A stretch of 17,391 bases of DNA from JAGNNV01 sp031392925 (GCA_031392925.1 JANMVV010000338.1:1-17391), one strand, 5' to 3'; shown: positions 1 to 7,679, counted from the first letter of the stretch. Translations and numbers: made by a program. The notes: generated by a model not told the origin, from the sequence alone.

Positions 1-963
1 GCCGGAGCCACGCGCGGCGCCGGCCGCGGCATCGCGCAAATGCTCGGGGAGGCGGGAGCCACGGTCTATTGCACGGGGCGGAGCACGCGCGAGAGCGGAG
101 CCACTCCGGGCCGGCCGGAGACCATCGAGGAGACGGCGGAACTCGTGACCCGGGCCGGCGGCAAGGGGATCGCGGTTCGCGTCGATCACACCGCCGAGGC
201 CGAGGTGATCCGGCTCTTCGACACGATCCGCGCCGACGCGGGGCGCCTCGACATCCTGGTCAACGACGTCTGGGGCGGCGACGACCTCACCGAGTGGGGC
301 ACGCCCTTCTGGGAGACCGACCTCGGCAAGGGCCGGCGCATCATCGAAGCCGCGGTCTGGAGCCACATCCTCACCGCGCGGCACGCCCTGCCCTTGATGG
401 TGGAGCGGAACTCCGGTCTCGTGGTGGAGATCACGGACGGCGACTTCCTCGGCTACCGCGGCTCCTTCTTCTATGACTTCGCCAAGGCGAGCGCCATCCG
501 TCTCGCCTACGCGCTCGCCGCGGAACTGCGCGACACCGGTATTACCGCCGTCGCTCTCACTCCCGGCTTTCTGCGCTCCGAGGCCATGCTCGCCCGCTTC
601 GGAGTGACCGAGGAGAACTGGCGCGAGGGCGCCAAGATCGATCCGCATTTCATCGAGTCGGAGACGCCCTTCTTCGTCGGGCGGGCCGTCGTGGCCCTCG
701 CCACCGACCCTCATGTGCGCGCCAAGGAGGGTCAGGTGTTCGCGAGTTGGACCCTGGCCCGCGAATACGGATTCACCGACATCGACGGCCGGTCGCCGGA
801 CTGGGGACGGTACTTCGAGGCGCTCACCTCCGAGATCGCGGCTCGGGGACCGATGAACGACGACGATCGCTTCCTGCTTCGGATGCGGGCCTTCCAGCTC
901 GACTTCGACCCCTCCATCTCCGCCGAAGCGCAGCGTTTGCGCGGCCTGCTCAGAGCCAAATAG
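1..963 (+). CDS. SDR-family NAD(P)-dependent oxidoreductase, 5'-truncated by the window edge
   Basis: The reading frame is open from base 1, so the start lies outside the window; 320 residues are visible. The first visible residues, AGATRGAGRGIA, carry the SDR cofactor-binding glycine motif (TGxxxGxG type), so only a few N-terminal residues are missing. An ILVNDVWGG segment follows at the usual NNAG position. The catalytic YxxxK is YDFAK, with Tyr at visible residue 158 (codon 472-474) and Lys at 162, followed by the usual post-catalytic TPGFLRSE. The residue expected to be the catalytic serine, 12-13 before the Tyr, falls in EITDGD, so Thr or Asp sits there. The C-terminus (FTDIDGRSPDWG, then YF) is typical of a bacterial SDR subgroup I have seen annotated only as 'SDR family oxidoreductase'. 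The substrate cannot be read from sequence. The next gene begins 38 bp downstream on the same strand. Confidence 0.93.
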   Translation, partial: AGATRGAGRGIAQMLGEAGATVYCTGRSTRESGATPGRPETIEETAELVTRAGGKGIAVRVDHTAEAEVIRLFDTIRADAGRLDILVNDVWGGDDLTEWGTPFWETDLGKGRRIIEAAVWSHILTARHALPLMVERNSGLVVEITDGDFLGYRGSFFYDFAKASAIRLAYALAAELRDTGITAVALTPGFLRSEAMLARFGVTEENWREGAKIDPHFIESETPFFVGRAVVALATDPHVRAKEGQVFASWTLAREYGFTDIDGRSPDWGRYFEALTSEIAARGPMNDDDRFLLRMRAFQLDFDPSISAEAQRLRGLLRAK

Positions 964-989
964 CTCATACCGCCAATGGACCGCGGGCC

Positions 990-995
990 TAAAAT
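990..995 (+). promoter_or_regulatory. Possible -10 box (TAAAAT) at leaderless spacing
   Basis: TAAAAT matches the TATAAT consensus at five of six positions and ends six bases before the ATG at 1002. Transcription would then begin at or next to the start codon, giving a leaderless message. No convincing -35 hexamer is visible 16-18 bp upstream. The box lies in the loop of a small inverted repeat, GGGCC (985-989) and GGCCC (997-1001), which could alternatively be an operator or hairpin. This is a consensus match only. Confidence 0.3.
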
Positions 996-1001
996 GGGCC
1001 C

Positions 1002-1238
1002 ATGCGCATCCGTCTGTGGGCGCTGGTCCTATTGGCCCCGGCCTCTACGGGCTGCGACATCCCCCGCGAGCCGGATGTTCCATCGGCCAGGGGCGGCGTC
1101 CTCGACCTGTCGCGCTGGGACTACAAGGACCAGGGACCTGCGGTTCTCCGAGGCGAGGAGAAGGCCGCGAGAAGGAACCAGGTGAAAGTGGCGCAAAGAG
1201 ACGACGTGGAAACAAGCGGAGCACAGACAAGGGGCTAG
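1002..1238 (+). pseudogene. Short lipoprotein-like ORF; probable N-terminal remnant of a 7TMR-DISM-type sensor
   Basis: This 78-residue ORF opens with a basic residue pair and a hydrophobic stretch, then a Cys at position 18 (PASTGC). That resembles a lipoprotein signal peptide, although Ser at -3 is a poor lipobox residue. Residues about 31-52 include VLDLSRWDYKDQGPAVLRGE, which resembles the opening of the extracellular 7TMR-DISM-type beta-sandwich of bacterial membrane sensors (typically 'gvLDLrgWdf..dGpv.LdGeWefyW'). The resemblance stops exactly where WEFYW should follow. The remaining residues are charged low-complexity sequence, and no other frame continues the domain. The ORF stops 6 bp before malic enzyme. 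I read it as a sensor gene that lost its 3' part. It could instead be a real small lipoprotein or a leader peptide for the next gene. Confidence 0.5.
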
Positions 1239-1244
1239 AAGACC

Positions 1245-2963
1245 ATGACCATGAAGCAATATCGAATCGTCGACGGGCCCAAGGGCCGCCGCATCGAGGT
1301 TCCCTATCGGGGCGCGCGCCTCCTCCAGGAGCCGATGTTCAACAAGGGGACCGCCTTCAACGCGGAGGAACGCCGGGCCTTCAGCCTTGAGGGATTGCTG
1401 CCCGATGGGGTGAGCACCATGGAGCAGCAGGAGCAGCGCGCCTACGCGAACATCGTCAGGAAGGAAGATCCGCTCGAAAAGTACATCGGGGTCATGGCCC
1501 TGCAGGATCGCAACGAGCAGCTCTTCTATCGCCTGCTCCTCAATCATCTCGAAGAGATGCTCCCCATTGTCTACACCCCCACGGTCGGGCTTGCCTGCCA
1601 GGAGTACAGCCACATTTTCCGCCGCGCCCGCGGCCTGTGGATCACCCCCGCGCATCGCGGGTCCATCCACGCGATGCTGGGACACGCGCCCTTCGATGAT
1701 GTCCGCCTGATCGTGGTGACCGACAACGAGCGCATCCTCGGCCTGGGCGACCAGGGAGCCGGAGGCATGGGCATCCCCGTCGGCAAACTGGCGCTCTATA
1801 CCGCGGCCGCCGGCATCCACCCCTCGCGCACGCTTCCCATCAGCCTGGACGTGGGCACCGACAATCAAGCCCTGCTCGATGACCCGATGTACATCGGGTA
1901 TCGGCAGAAGCGCCTGCGCGGCCCGGAGTACGACTCGCTGGTGGAGGAGTTCGTGCAGGCGGTCAAGAGCCGCTTCCCGCGCGCCCTCCTGCAGTGGGAG
2001 GATTTCAAGAAAGTCACCGCCTTCAAGCTCCTCGAGCGCTACCAGAAAGTGCTGCCGTCCTTCAACGACGACATCCAGGGCACGGCCGCGGTGGCGGTCG
2101 CGGGAATGATGGCGGGCGTGCGGGTTTCGGGAATCCCTCTCAAGGACCAGCGAGCGGTCATCCTGGGAGCGGGTGCGGCGGGCGTGGGCATCGCGCGACT
2201 CATCCGCACCGCGCTGATCACCGCGGGAATGCCGAAGGACAAAGCCCGGGAGCGGATCGCCGTCCTGGACAGCCATGGTCTGGTGGTCGATGACGCTCCT
2301 CTCGATGCCCACAAGCAGGAGTTCGCCTGGACCGCGGCCATGGCCGCGGCCAACGGGATGGCCAGAGGTTCGAAACGCGACCTCGAGACCGTGGTGCGGG
2401 TCATGAAGCCCACCGTGCTCATCGGCACGTCCGGCGAGCCGGGCACCTTCACGGAAGGCGTCGTCAGGGCCATGGGAGAAGCGGTGGCACGACCGGTCAT
2501 CTTCCCCATGTCGAACCCCACCAGCAAGACCGAAGCCCATCCGAAAGACATCATGGAATGGACGGATGGGCGCGCCCTCGTCGCCACCGGGAGCCCGTTC
2601 GCGCCGGTCGTTCACGGCGCCCGCACCACCGTGATCGGTCAGGGCAACAACGCGTACGTCTTCCCGGGCGTCGGCCTCGGCGCCCTGATCGCGCAGGCGC
2701 GTGAAGTGACCGACGAGATGTTCGCGGCGGCGGCCCTCGCCCTCGCGCATTCCGTCACCGATGAGGACATCGCGTCCGGCAGCCTGTTCCCGCGGGTCCG
2801 GGAACTGCGGCACGTCGCCGCCCGGGTGGCGGCGGCGGTGATCAGGACCGCGCGCGACCAGGGTCTGGGCCGTGCCATCAAGGACGAAGACATCGAGGCG
2901 GTGGTGAAGAACGCGATGTGGGAACCCCAGTACGTTCCGTACGACCTCGCCCCCTTCGCTTAG
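1245..2963 (+). CDS. maeA: NAD(P)-dependent malic enzyme (oxaloacetate-decarboxylating)
   Basis: This 572-residue protein is a full-length large-subunit malic enzyme that oxidatively decarboxylates malate to pyruvate and CO2 in the cytoplasm. The catalytic Tyr is at about 110 (IVYTPTVG). The catalytic Lys is at about 181 (GIPVGKLALY). Metal ligands lie in QWEDF (Glu252, Asp253) and FNDDIQGTAAVA (Asp276). A Rossmann glycine motif, GAGAAGVG, spans 308-315, and FPMSNPTSKTEA lies in the C-terminal half. Length and motif order match the SfcA/MaeA and eukaryotic-like class (about 540-600 residues) rather than the short MaeB-type core; NAD versus NADP preference cannot be fixed by eye. ATG codons at 1245 and 1251 are both possible starts and neither has a strong Shine-Dalgarno. 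The gene lies 6 bp after the remnant lipoprotein ORF and converges on the fusion hydrolase gene. Confidence 0.97.
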   Translation: MTMKQYRIVDGPKGRRIEVPYRGARLLQEPMFNKGTAFNAEERRAFSLEGLLPDGVSTMEQQEQRAYANIVRKEDPLEKYIGVMALQDRNEQLFYRLLLNHLEEMLPIVYTPTVGLACQEYSHIFRRARGLWITPAHRGSIHAMLGHAPFDDVRLIVVTDNERILGLGDQGAGGMGIPVGKLALYTAAAGIHPSRTLPISLDVGTDNQALLDDPMYIGYRQKRLRGPEYDSLVEEFVQAVKSRFPRALLQWEDFKKVTAFKLLERYQKVLPSFNDDIQGTAAVAVAGMMAGVRVSGIPLKDQRAVILGAGAAGVGIARLIRTALITAGMPKDKARERIAVLDSHGLVVDDAPLDAHKQEFAWTAAMAAANGMARGSKRDLETVVRVMKPTVLIGTSGEPGTFTEGVVRAMGEAVARPVIFPMSNPTSKTEAHPKDIMEWTDGRALVATGSPFAPVVHGARTTVIGQGNNAYVFPGVGLGALIAQAREVTDEMFAAAALALAHSVTDEDIASGSLFPRVRELRHVAARVAAAVIRTARDQGLGRAIKDEDIEAVVKNAMWEPQYVPYDLAPFA

Positions 2964-2968
2964 CCCCT

Positions 2969-2984
2969 GTCCGGGGGGCCGGAC
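2969..2984. terminator. GC-rich hairpin between convergent genes; possible bidirectional terminator
   Basis: GTCCGG (2969-2974) and CCGGAC (2979-2984) are perfect inverted repeats around a GGGG loop. They lie just after the malic enzyme stop and 25 bp from the stop of the opposing gene. An alternative fold pairs the G-run with CCCCC at 2984-2988. No T-tract follows on either strand, so this is not a canonical intrinsic terminator. Position between convergent genes is the main support. Confidence 0.35.
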
Positions 2985-3008
2985 CCCCGCGAGGGAATCC
3001 TGCCGCCT

Positions 3009-5897
3009 CTATTGCAGTCCGCGCATGACCGCGTCCGCGATCTGAGGCCGGGCTTCGCGGATCTGGTTGTTCTCGCGGGTCGGATGCACGCGGTTGGTCA
3101 GAATGATCACGAAGACTCCGGTCTCCGGGTCCATCCACATCGACGTGCCCGTGAAGCCGGTGTGGCCGAAGGCGCGCTTCGACATGAGCGTGCCCGCGGA
3201 GGAATTCTCGCTAGGGGTATCCCAGCCGAGGGCGCGGGATGAATCGGGGACGGTGCCGCGCGTGGTGAACTGGGCGAGGGTCGCGGGAGCGATGTAGCGT
3301 CGGTTCTCGAAGACGCCGCCGTTCAGAAGCATGGTGGCGAAGCGGGCGAGGTCGGGCGCGGTCCCAAAGAGACCGGCGTGAGGCGCTATCCCGCCGAGGC
3401 CGGCCGCGTTCTCGTCGTGCACCTCGCCCCACACCAAGCGCTTCCGCCAGTCCTTGTCGAACTCGGTAGGGGCAATGCGCGCCTTCATGGACTCGGAGGG
3501 CTTATAGCCGGTGTCGCGCATCTTCATCGGCTCGAACAGGCGTCGCTTGGTGAAGGTGTTGAGATCCGTTCCGGAGACGCGCTCGAGGATGTCGCCGAGC
3601 ATCATCACCCCCAGGTCCGTGTACACCGACTTCGCGCCCGGCTCGTACTTGAGATCCATGGGAATGATCCGGTTCAGATATTCGGGCATGGTATGCGCCT
3701 CCTTATACAGGGGCGCCCACCAGTCGATGCCTGAGGAGTGGGTGAGGAGGTGCCGGATGGTGATCTTGTCCTTGGACCCCCCGGTGAATTTCGGGAAGAA
3801 GTCGCGCACCGGACGATCGAGGATGAGCCGTCCCTCATCAACCATCATCATGGCCATGGTGGTGGTGGCGATGACCTTGGTGAGGCTCGCGAGGTCGAAC
3901 ATCGTGTCCACGGTCATGGGAGAGGCGTCCGGGTCGTAGGTGCGCCTGCCGTAGGCCTTGAGGTGAACGAGCCCTCCGTTGCGTCCGACCGCGACCACCG
4001 CGCCCGGAAACGCCTTCCGCTCGAGGAAGCGCTCCACCGTGGCGTCGACATCGGCAAAGGTTCCCGGCTTGAAGCCTTGAGTGTCCGGCGAGGCGGTGGC
4101 GAGGGTCATGTTGCGATGAGGGATCTTAAGACCGTGGCCGAACGGGAACAGACCCGGGAGTGTGACAGGAAGCTGGCCGCCGATATCGAACTCTCCGAAG
4201 ATGGCGCCGAGCGCAGCCCTCTGGGCGCCGTCCACGCCCCCATACGCGGCGAGGTAGACGGGAATCTCTGGAGCCTGCCGCAGCAGATAGGGCGATCCGA
4301 AGGCCATGACGATCAGGGGCGTCCCGGCGGCGGAGAGGCGGGTCAGAAGATTCGCGTGCGAGCCCTCCATATTCGCGGTCCCCTTGGCTGAAGTCACCCG
4401 GACAAAAGCCGAGACGAGCACGTGCGAAAACGCCCCGCTCCGGGCCTGCGCCACGATTTCGTCGGCGAGTTGCGGGGTCAGGTCGGGGCCGATATAGCGG
4501 TTGGTGGTCTTGACATATCGGCGAGCGAGTTCGGCTTCGGGAATTCCCGAGATGTTGTCGTTGCGCGCGTCCGACGACATGATGAGATGGAGGATCCGCA
4601 AGGGCTTCTCCACCGCGAGCGGGATCACGTTCTCCTCGTTCTTCACCAGAGTGATCGACGCCTGGGTGATCTTGATCGCTTCCTCGACGTCCTCGGGGCG
4701 GCCCACGTTCTTGACGATCTGAGACTCATCCACGAAACGGTTGCGGTCGAGGCCGAGTGATTCCTTGGTCTTGAGGAGCCGAAGCACCGAGGCATCGATC
4801 TGAGCCTCGGTGATTCGTGCTTCGCGCACTGCGCGTGCGATTTCGCGGATCGCGATCTTCGGATCCTTGGGGAGGAGAACCAGGTCGCAGCCCGCCATCA
4901 CCGCGCGGACCGCGGCTTCACCGGACCAGGCCACGTCGAGGCCGCTCATCTCCATGGCGTCGGTGACGATCAGCCCCTCGTACTTCATCTGATCGCGAAT
5001 AAGGCCGGTGGTGAGCGAGTGTGAGAGGCTCGCAGGATCGCCGCTCGCGTCCACCGAGGGCACCGCGATGTGGGCCACCATGACCGCGTCGACTCCGGCC
5101 CGGAACATGGTCTGAAAGGGCACTAATTCCACCCGGTTCAGTCTTTCGCGGTCCGCGGAGATCACGGGAAGGGTGAGGTGGGAGTCCGACGCGGTGTCCC
5201 CGTGGCCTGGGAAGTGCTTGGCGGTGGAGAGAATGGCACCCGCGCGCGCCCCGCGAACGTAAGCCGACGAGAGGCGTCCCACCAGATCGGGATCCTCGCC
5301 GTAGGAACGGATGTTGATCACCGGGTTGTCGGGGTTGTTGTTCACATCGGCGACGGGCGCGAAGGCCCAGTGGATGCCGATAGCGCGCGCCTCCCGGCCG
5401 GTGACGAGACCGGTGAAGTACGCGGCTTCCTCGGAACGTGTGGCTCCGATGGCCATGGCGTACGGAATGGGCACGACACCGCGCCGCACTCTGAAGGCGA
5501 GGCCGCGCTCAAGATCGGCGGCCACCAGCAGGGGAATCTTCGAACGACGCTGCAGGTCATTCAGGATCTTCGGGGCGGCATAGACCTCCGACTCGAAGAT
5601 GGTGATGTGACCCACCTTGAGCGTCTCCACCTCCTCGATCAGCGTCTTGTATTCCGGGGAACGCGGATTGGTGTAGATCCCGAATGCGCGGACGCCGATC
5701 ATCTGGGCGACCTTCTCTTCGAGGGTCAGGGTCTTGAGCGTCTTTTCGGCCCACCCCGAGAGCGCCGGCGAGGCCGCGCGCGGCTTGGCCGGCGCCTGCG
5801 GGGGAGGAGAAATCGAGCGGAAACACGAGCTCGAGGCGACGGCCAGAACGAGGAGACACGTGGAGCCGATCCACGGGCTGGAGTGCCTTGAGGCCAT
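3009..5897 (-). CDS. Exported GH3 beta-N-acetylglucosaminidase (NagZ-like) fused to a class-C beta-lactamase-fold serine hydrolase
   Basis: The ATG at 5897 (962 residues) is chosen because AGGAG precedes it by about four bases; a GTG at 5924 lacks such a site. Residues 10-25 form a hydrophobic export signal ending SSSC, so Cys25 may be lipidated, though the lipobox is weak. Residues about 45-390 are a GH3 catalytic domain of NagZ type: KHFPGHGDTASDSH (227-240) holds the Asp238/His240 dyad and VTDAMEM holds nucleophile Asp313. Residues about 400-590 resemble the GH3 C-terminal alpha/beta domain. Residues about 610-960 are a beta-lactamase/esterase-type serine hydrolase with SLTK (Ser671, Lys674), YTD (759-761) and HTG (912-914). 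In Bacillus subtilis, separate neighbouring genes encode lipoprotein NagZ and AmiE, a beta-lactamase-fold MurNAc-L-Ala amidase. By analogy this protein may trim muropeptides outside the inner membrane; the C-terminal activity is inferred and could be an esterase or D-peptidase. It ends the minus-strand run, 75 bp after the preceding gene. Confidence 0.92.
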   Translation of the reverse strand: MASRHSSPWIGSTCLLVLAVASSSCFRSISPPPQAPAKPRAASPALSGWAEKTLKTLTLEEKVAQMIGVRAFGIYTNPRSPEYKTLIEEVETLKVGHITIFESEVYAAPKILNDLQRRSKIPLLVAADLERGLAFRVRRGVVPIPYAMAIGATRSEEAAYFTGLVTGREARAIGIHWAFAPVADVNNNPDNPVINIRSYGEDPDLVGRLSSAYVRGARAGAILSTAKHFPGHGDTASDSHLTLPVISADRERLNRVELVPFQTMFRAGVDAVMVAHIAVPSVDASGDPASLSHSLTTGLIRDQMKYEGLIVTDAMEMSGLDVAWSGEAAVRAVMAGCDLVLLPKDPKIAIREIARAVREARITEAQIDASVLRLLKTKESLGLDRNRFVDESQIVKNVGRPEDVEEAIKITQASITLVKNEENVIPLAVEKPLRILHLIMSSDARNDNISGIPEAELARRYVKTTNRYIGPDLTPQLADEIVAQARSGAFSHVLVSAFVRVTSAKGTANMEGSHANLLTRLSAAGTPLIVMAFGSPYLLRQAPEIPVYLAAYGGVDGAQRAALGAIFGEFDIGGQLPVTLPGLFPFGHGLKIPHRNMTLATASPDTQGFKPGTFADVDATVERFLERKAFPGAVVAVGRNGGLVHLKAYGRRTYDPDASPMTVDTMFDLASLTKVIATTTMAMMMVDEGRLILDRPVRDFFPKFTGGSKDKITIRHLLTHSSGIDWWAPLYKEAHTMPEYLNRIIPMDLKYEPGAKSVYTDLGVMMLGDILERVSGTDLNTFTKRRLFEPMKMRDTGYKPSESMKARIAPTEFDKDWRKRLVWGEVHDENAAGLGGIAPHAGLFGTAPDLARFATMLLNGGVFENRRYIAPATLAQFTTRGTVPDSSRALGWDTPSENSSAGTLMSKRAFGHTGFTGTSMWMDPETGVFVIILTNRVHPTRENNQIREARPQIADAVMRGLQ

Positions 5898-5911
5898 TGC
5901 TCCTGATGCTA
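5897..5911 (-). promoter_or_regulatory. Shine-Dalgarno AGGAG that decides the start of the fusion hydrolase gene
   Basis: On the minus strand the sequence reads CAGGAGCA followed by ATG, with the first base of the ATG at 5897. This favours 5897 over the GTG at 5924 and removes nine residues that would otherwise precede the export signal. Confidence 0.6.
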
Positions 5912-5972
5912 GCAGTTGGGGCACGGCGCGAGACGGCGCGATCGGTTGCAGCCCCGGGCCCTCGCGCGGGGC

Positions 5973-6704
5973 TCAGCCGAGGATTCTTCGGGCCACCGCC
6001 GACACCAGGGGCGGCACGTCGTCGGAGCGCGCCAGGTCCCTCAGGTCGCCTGGGTTCATGTCGGCGATCAGGGCCAGCGAGATGGGATGTGGAGTGGTGG
6101 AACTGCGGACGATGGCCCGGCGGACCTGGTAGCTCAAGGCCCATCGATGGACGCGAAGAATCTCCGAAGCGAGCTCGCGGGGGGCGTCATTGGACTCGAG
6201 GAGCGCGCACAGATCCCCGTCCCTCAGTCGCGGGTTGTGTAGTCCGGCCTCCCGCACGCGCGGATCGCGGGAAAGGAGCAGCCGCCCGGTCACCCGTCGC
6301 GGACCGAGGCGGGACAGGGTGACGAGGTCGCCGAGTCTCATGGCATTGAGACCGTCGAGCAGAAGCGCTTCGGCCTTCTGCCGCACGGCGGGGGCGAGTT
6401 CCGCCGCGACCGCCACGTCCGCGAGGTCGCGCCAGGTGAGGCCGGGCAGGGCCTGAAGGGCGGTACGGGGCGTCGTGGAAGGCGACCGTGCCACCGCGCC
6501 GAGCACGGTCTGGCGCGTGCCGAACCGCGAACGCTCCATGACGAACACGGCGACGCTCGAAGGCAGCCGGCTGCGCAGGGCGTGCCGCAGGTCCAGATCG
6601 GTGATCGAATCGTCGGAGAGAAGTCGGGCGAGCCGGTCCGGATCGTCCGCGCTTTCCAGGAGGGCGCGGCGCAAGTCCGCCTTGGTGTAGCCGGATTCGC
6701 TCAT
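5973..6704 (-). CDS. Helical-repeat (LRV/HEAT-like) protein of unknown function
   Basis: This 243-residue protein has no signal peptide or membrane segment and is rich in Leu, Arg, Ala and Asp. It contains repeated units of about 25-35 residues with a similar pattern, such as LLLSRDPRVREAGLHNPRL and 'LCALLESNDAPRELASEI', each a pair of short helices with an Asn/Asp-Pro or Arg-Leu turn. That is typical of leucine-rich-repeat-variant or HEAT-like alpha solenoids, which usually bind protein. I recall similar uncharacterised proteins in Acidobacteriota and deltaproteobacteria, but I name no family. Its ATG overlaps the stop of the ThiE/TenI-like gene by four bases (ATGA) and it has no strong Shine-Dalgarno of its own, so translation is probably coupled. 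No catalytic motif is visible. Confidence 0.8.
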   Translation of the reverse strand: MSESGYTKADLRRALLESADDPDRLARLLSDDSITDLDLRHALRSRLPSSVAVFVMERSRFGTRQTVLGAVARSPSTTPRTALQALPGLTWRDLADVAVAAELAPAVRQKAEALLLDGLNAMRLGDLVTLSRLGPRRVTGRLLLSRDPRVREAGLHNPRLRDGDLCALLESNDAPRELASEILRVHRWALSYQVRRAIVRSSTTPHPISLALIADMNPGDLRDLARSDDVPPLVSAVARRILG

Positions 6705-7354
6705 CGGGCCCGGCCGCGAGCACCGCGGCCTCCTCCCTCATCGAACGCCTCCCGGAACGAGGCTGCCGCTCGCGACGCGCCTTCAGGATTCGCGAAGGGA
6801 CGAAGGGCCGCGATGCCGGCAGCGCCGCAGGCAAGAAGAGCGGCCGCGTCGTTTGGAGTGACCCCGCCCACCGCGAGCACCGGCACCTTCAGGCCGCGCA
6901 GGAAATCCTCGAGGCGAGCGACGCCGAGCGCGCGCGCCTCCTTGCCTGGGGTTTCAAAGGCTGGCCCCAGGATCGCAAAATCGGCCTCATCCGACACCGC
7001 CCGCTCGAGGCCCGCCCGATCGTGACGCGAGACTCCGATGAGAAGACCTGGGAAGGCCTCCCGCACACTTCGCGGGTCGAGACCCGATTCGGGGAGGTGG
7101 ACTCCGCGAGCGCCCGCGAGCAGGGCGATGTCCGGCCTCGAGTTCACGAGGACTCGATCCGCGCCCGCCGCGGCGATCACGTCGCGCACCAAGGCCAGGA
7201 GCGCGCGCGCGGTCAGTTCCTTCGCCCTCACCTGCACGAGATCGGCGCCGCCGCGAATGGCCTCTCCCGCGGAACGCGCGCCTGAAGCGCCCACGATCGC
7301 CATCAGAACCGGGCGAGGACCGGTGAAGACTTCCGCCTGAGACCTCCTGCCCAC
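6701..7354 (-). CDS. ThiE/TenI-family (beta/alpha)8 protein, TenI-like in its active-site residues
   Basis: From the GTG at 7354 the protein is 217 residues, the normal size for thiamine-phosphate synthase (ThiE) or thiazole tautomerase (TenI). Family landmarks run in order: GGADLVQVRAKELTARAL (ThiE consensus GGADxVQLReK), VNSRPDIALLAGARGVHLPE, LIGVSRHD, FAILGPAFETPGK, and the phosphate-binding VLAVGGVTPNDA. ThiE normally has ND and GQxD Asp residues that hold Mg-pyrophosphate. Here the matching places read NSR and PESG, so both acids appear lost, as in TenI-like proteins. The start is uncertain. The ATG at 7303 would cut into the first beta strand, while an upstream frame to 7522 would overlap the neighbouring gene. 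GTG 7354 lies 11 bp after that gene's stop with GAGG upstream. No other thiamine gene is in the window. The 3' end overlaps the next gene by 4 nt. Confidence 0.85.
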   Translation of the reverse strand: MGRRSQAEVFTGPRPVLMAIVGASGARSAGEAIRGGADLVQVRAKELTARALLALVRDVIAAAGADRVLVNSRPDIALLAGARGVHLPESGLDPRSVREAFPGLLIGVSRHDRAGLERAVSDEADFAILGPAFETPGKEARALGVARLEDFLRGLKVPVLAVGGVTPNDAAALLACGAAGIAALRPFANPEGASRAAASFREAFDEGGGRGARGRAR

Positions 7355-7365
7355 CCTGGCGGGCC

Positions 7366-7668
7366 TCAGTCTCGAGCGCGCTTGAAGAGCAGGTGGGTCA
7401 GGTCCAGCGCCGCCGCCGCGAGGTTCACGAATCCGAGGCCGCTGACCGCGCCCCGAAACCAAGGAGCCATGAGGATCTCGCGCAACCGCAGCGAGGTCGC
7501 GAGGGCGGGGTGGTTTTCCCACAGGGGTGTCCAGGGCGCCAGCACGAGAGTCGCTCCCACCATCAAAGAGCTGACGAACTGGATCAATCGCACCACCACG
7601 TCGCTTCGCCTGTCGCTGGCCACGGCGGTATCTGGAGCGAGTCTGGACTCTGGCCGGGCGAGGATCAA
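7366..7668 (-). CDS. Small two-helix inner-membrane protein, unknown function
   Basis: The ORF encodes 100 residues from a TTG at 7668, or 75-77 residues from one of three consecutive GTG codons (7599, 7596, 7593), which have an AGGCGA upstream. The shorter form removes a hydrophilic leader and begins VVVRLIQF. Two hydrophobic segments are visible: LIQFVSSLMVGATLVLAPW, followed by a WENHP loop, and GAVSGLGFVNLAAAALDLTH, with a basic KRARD tail that would face the cytoplasm. A short loop with LRLREILMAPWFR links them. I recall comparable small proteins in Acidobacteriota but cannot assign a role. It sits 11 bp after the TPR gene and 11 bp before the ThiE/TenI-like gene, so co-transcription is likely. 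Confidence 0.7.
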   Translation of the reverse strand: MILARPESRLAPDTAVASDRRSDVVVRLIQFVSSLMVGATLVLAPWTPLWENHPALATSLRLREILMAPWFRGAVSGLGFVNLAAAALDLTHLLFKRARD

Positions 7669-7679
7669 CGAAAGACCGG

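Noticed and set aside
1029..2813. 594-codon open frame antisense to malic enzyme
   Set aside because: It mirrors a fully convincing malic enzyme gene, has a His/Arg/Gly/Glu-rich composition with no recognisable motif, and long antisense frames are expected at this GC content.
7355..7522. Longer start for the ThiE/TenI-like protein
   Set aside because: The extension overlaps the small membrane protein gene and is Pro/Arg/Gly-rich shadow sequence.
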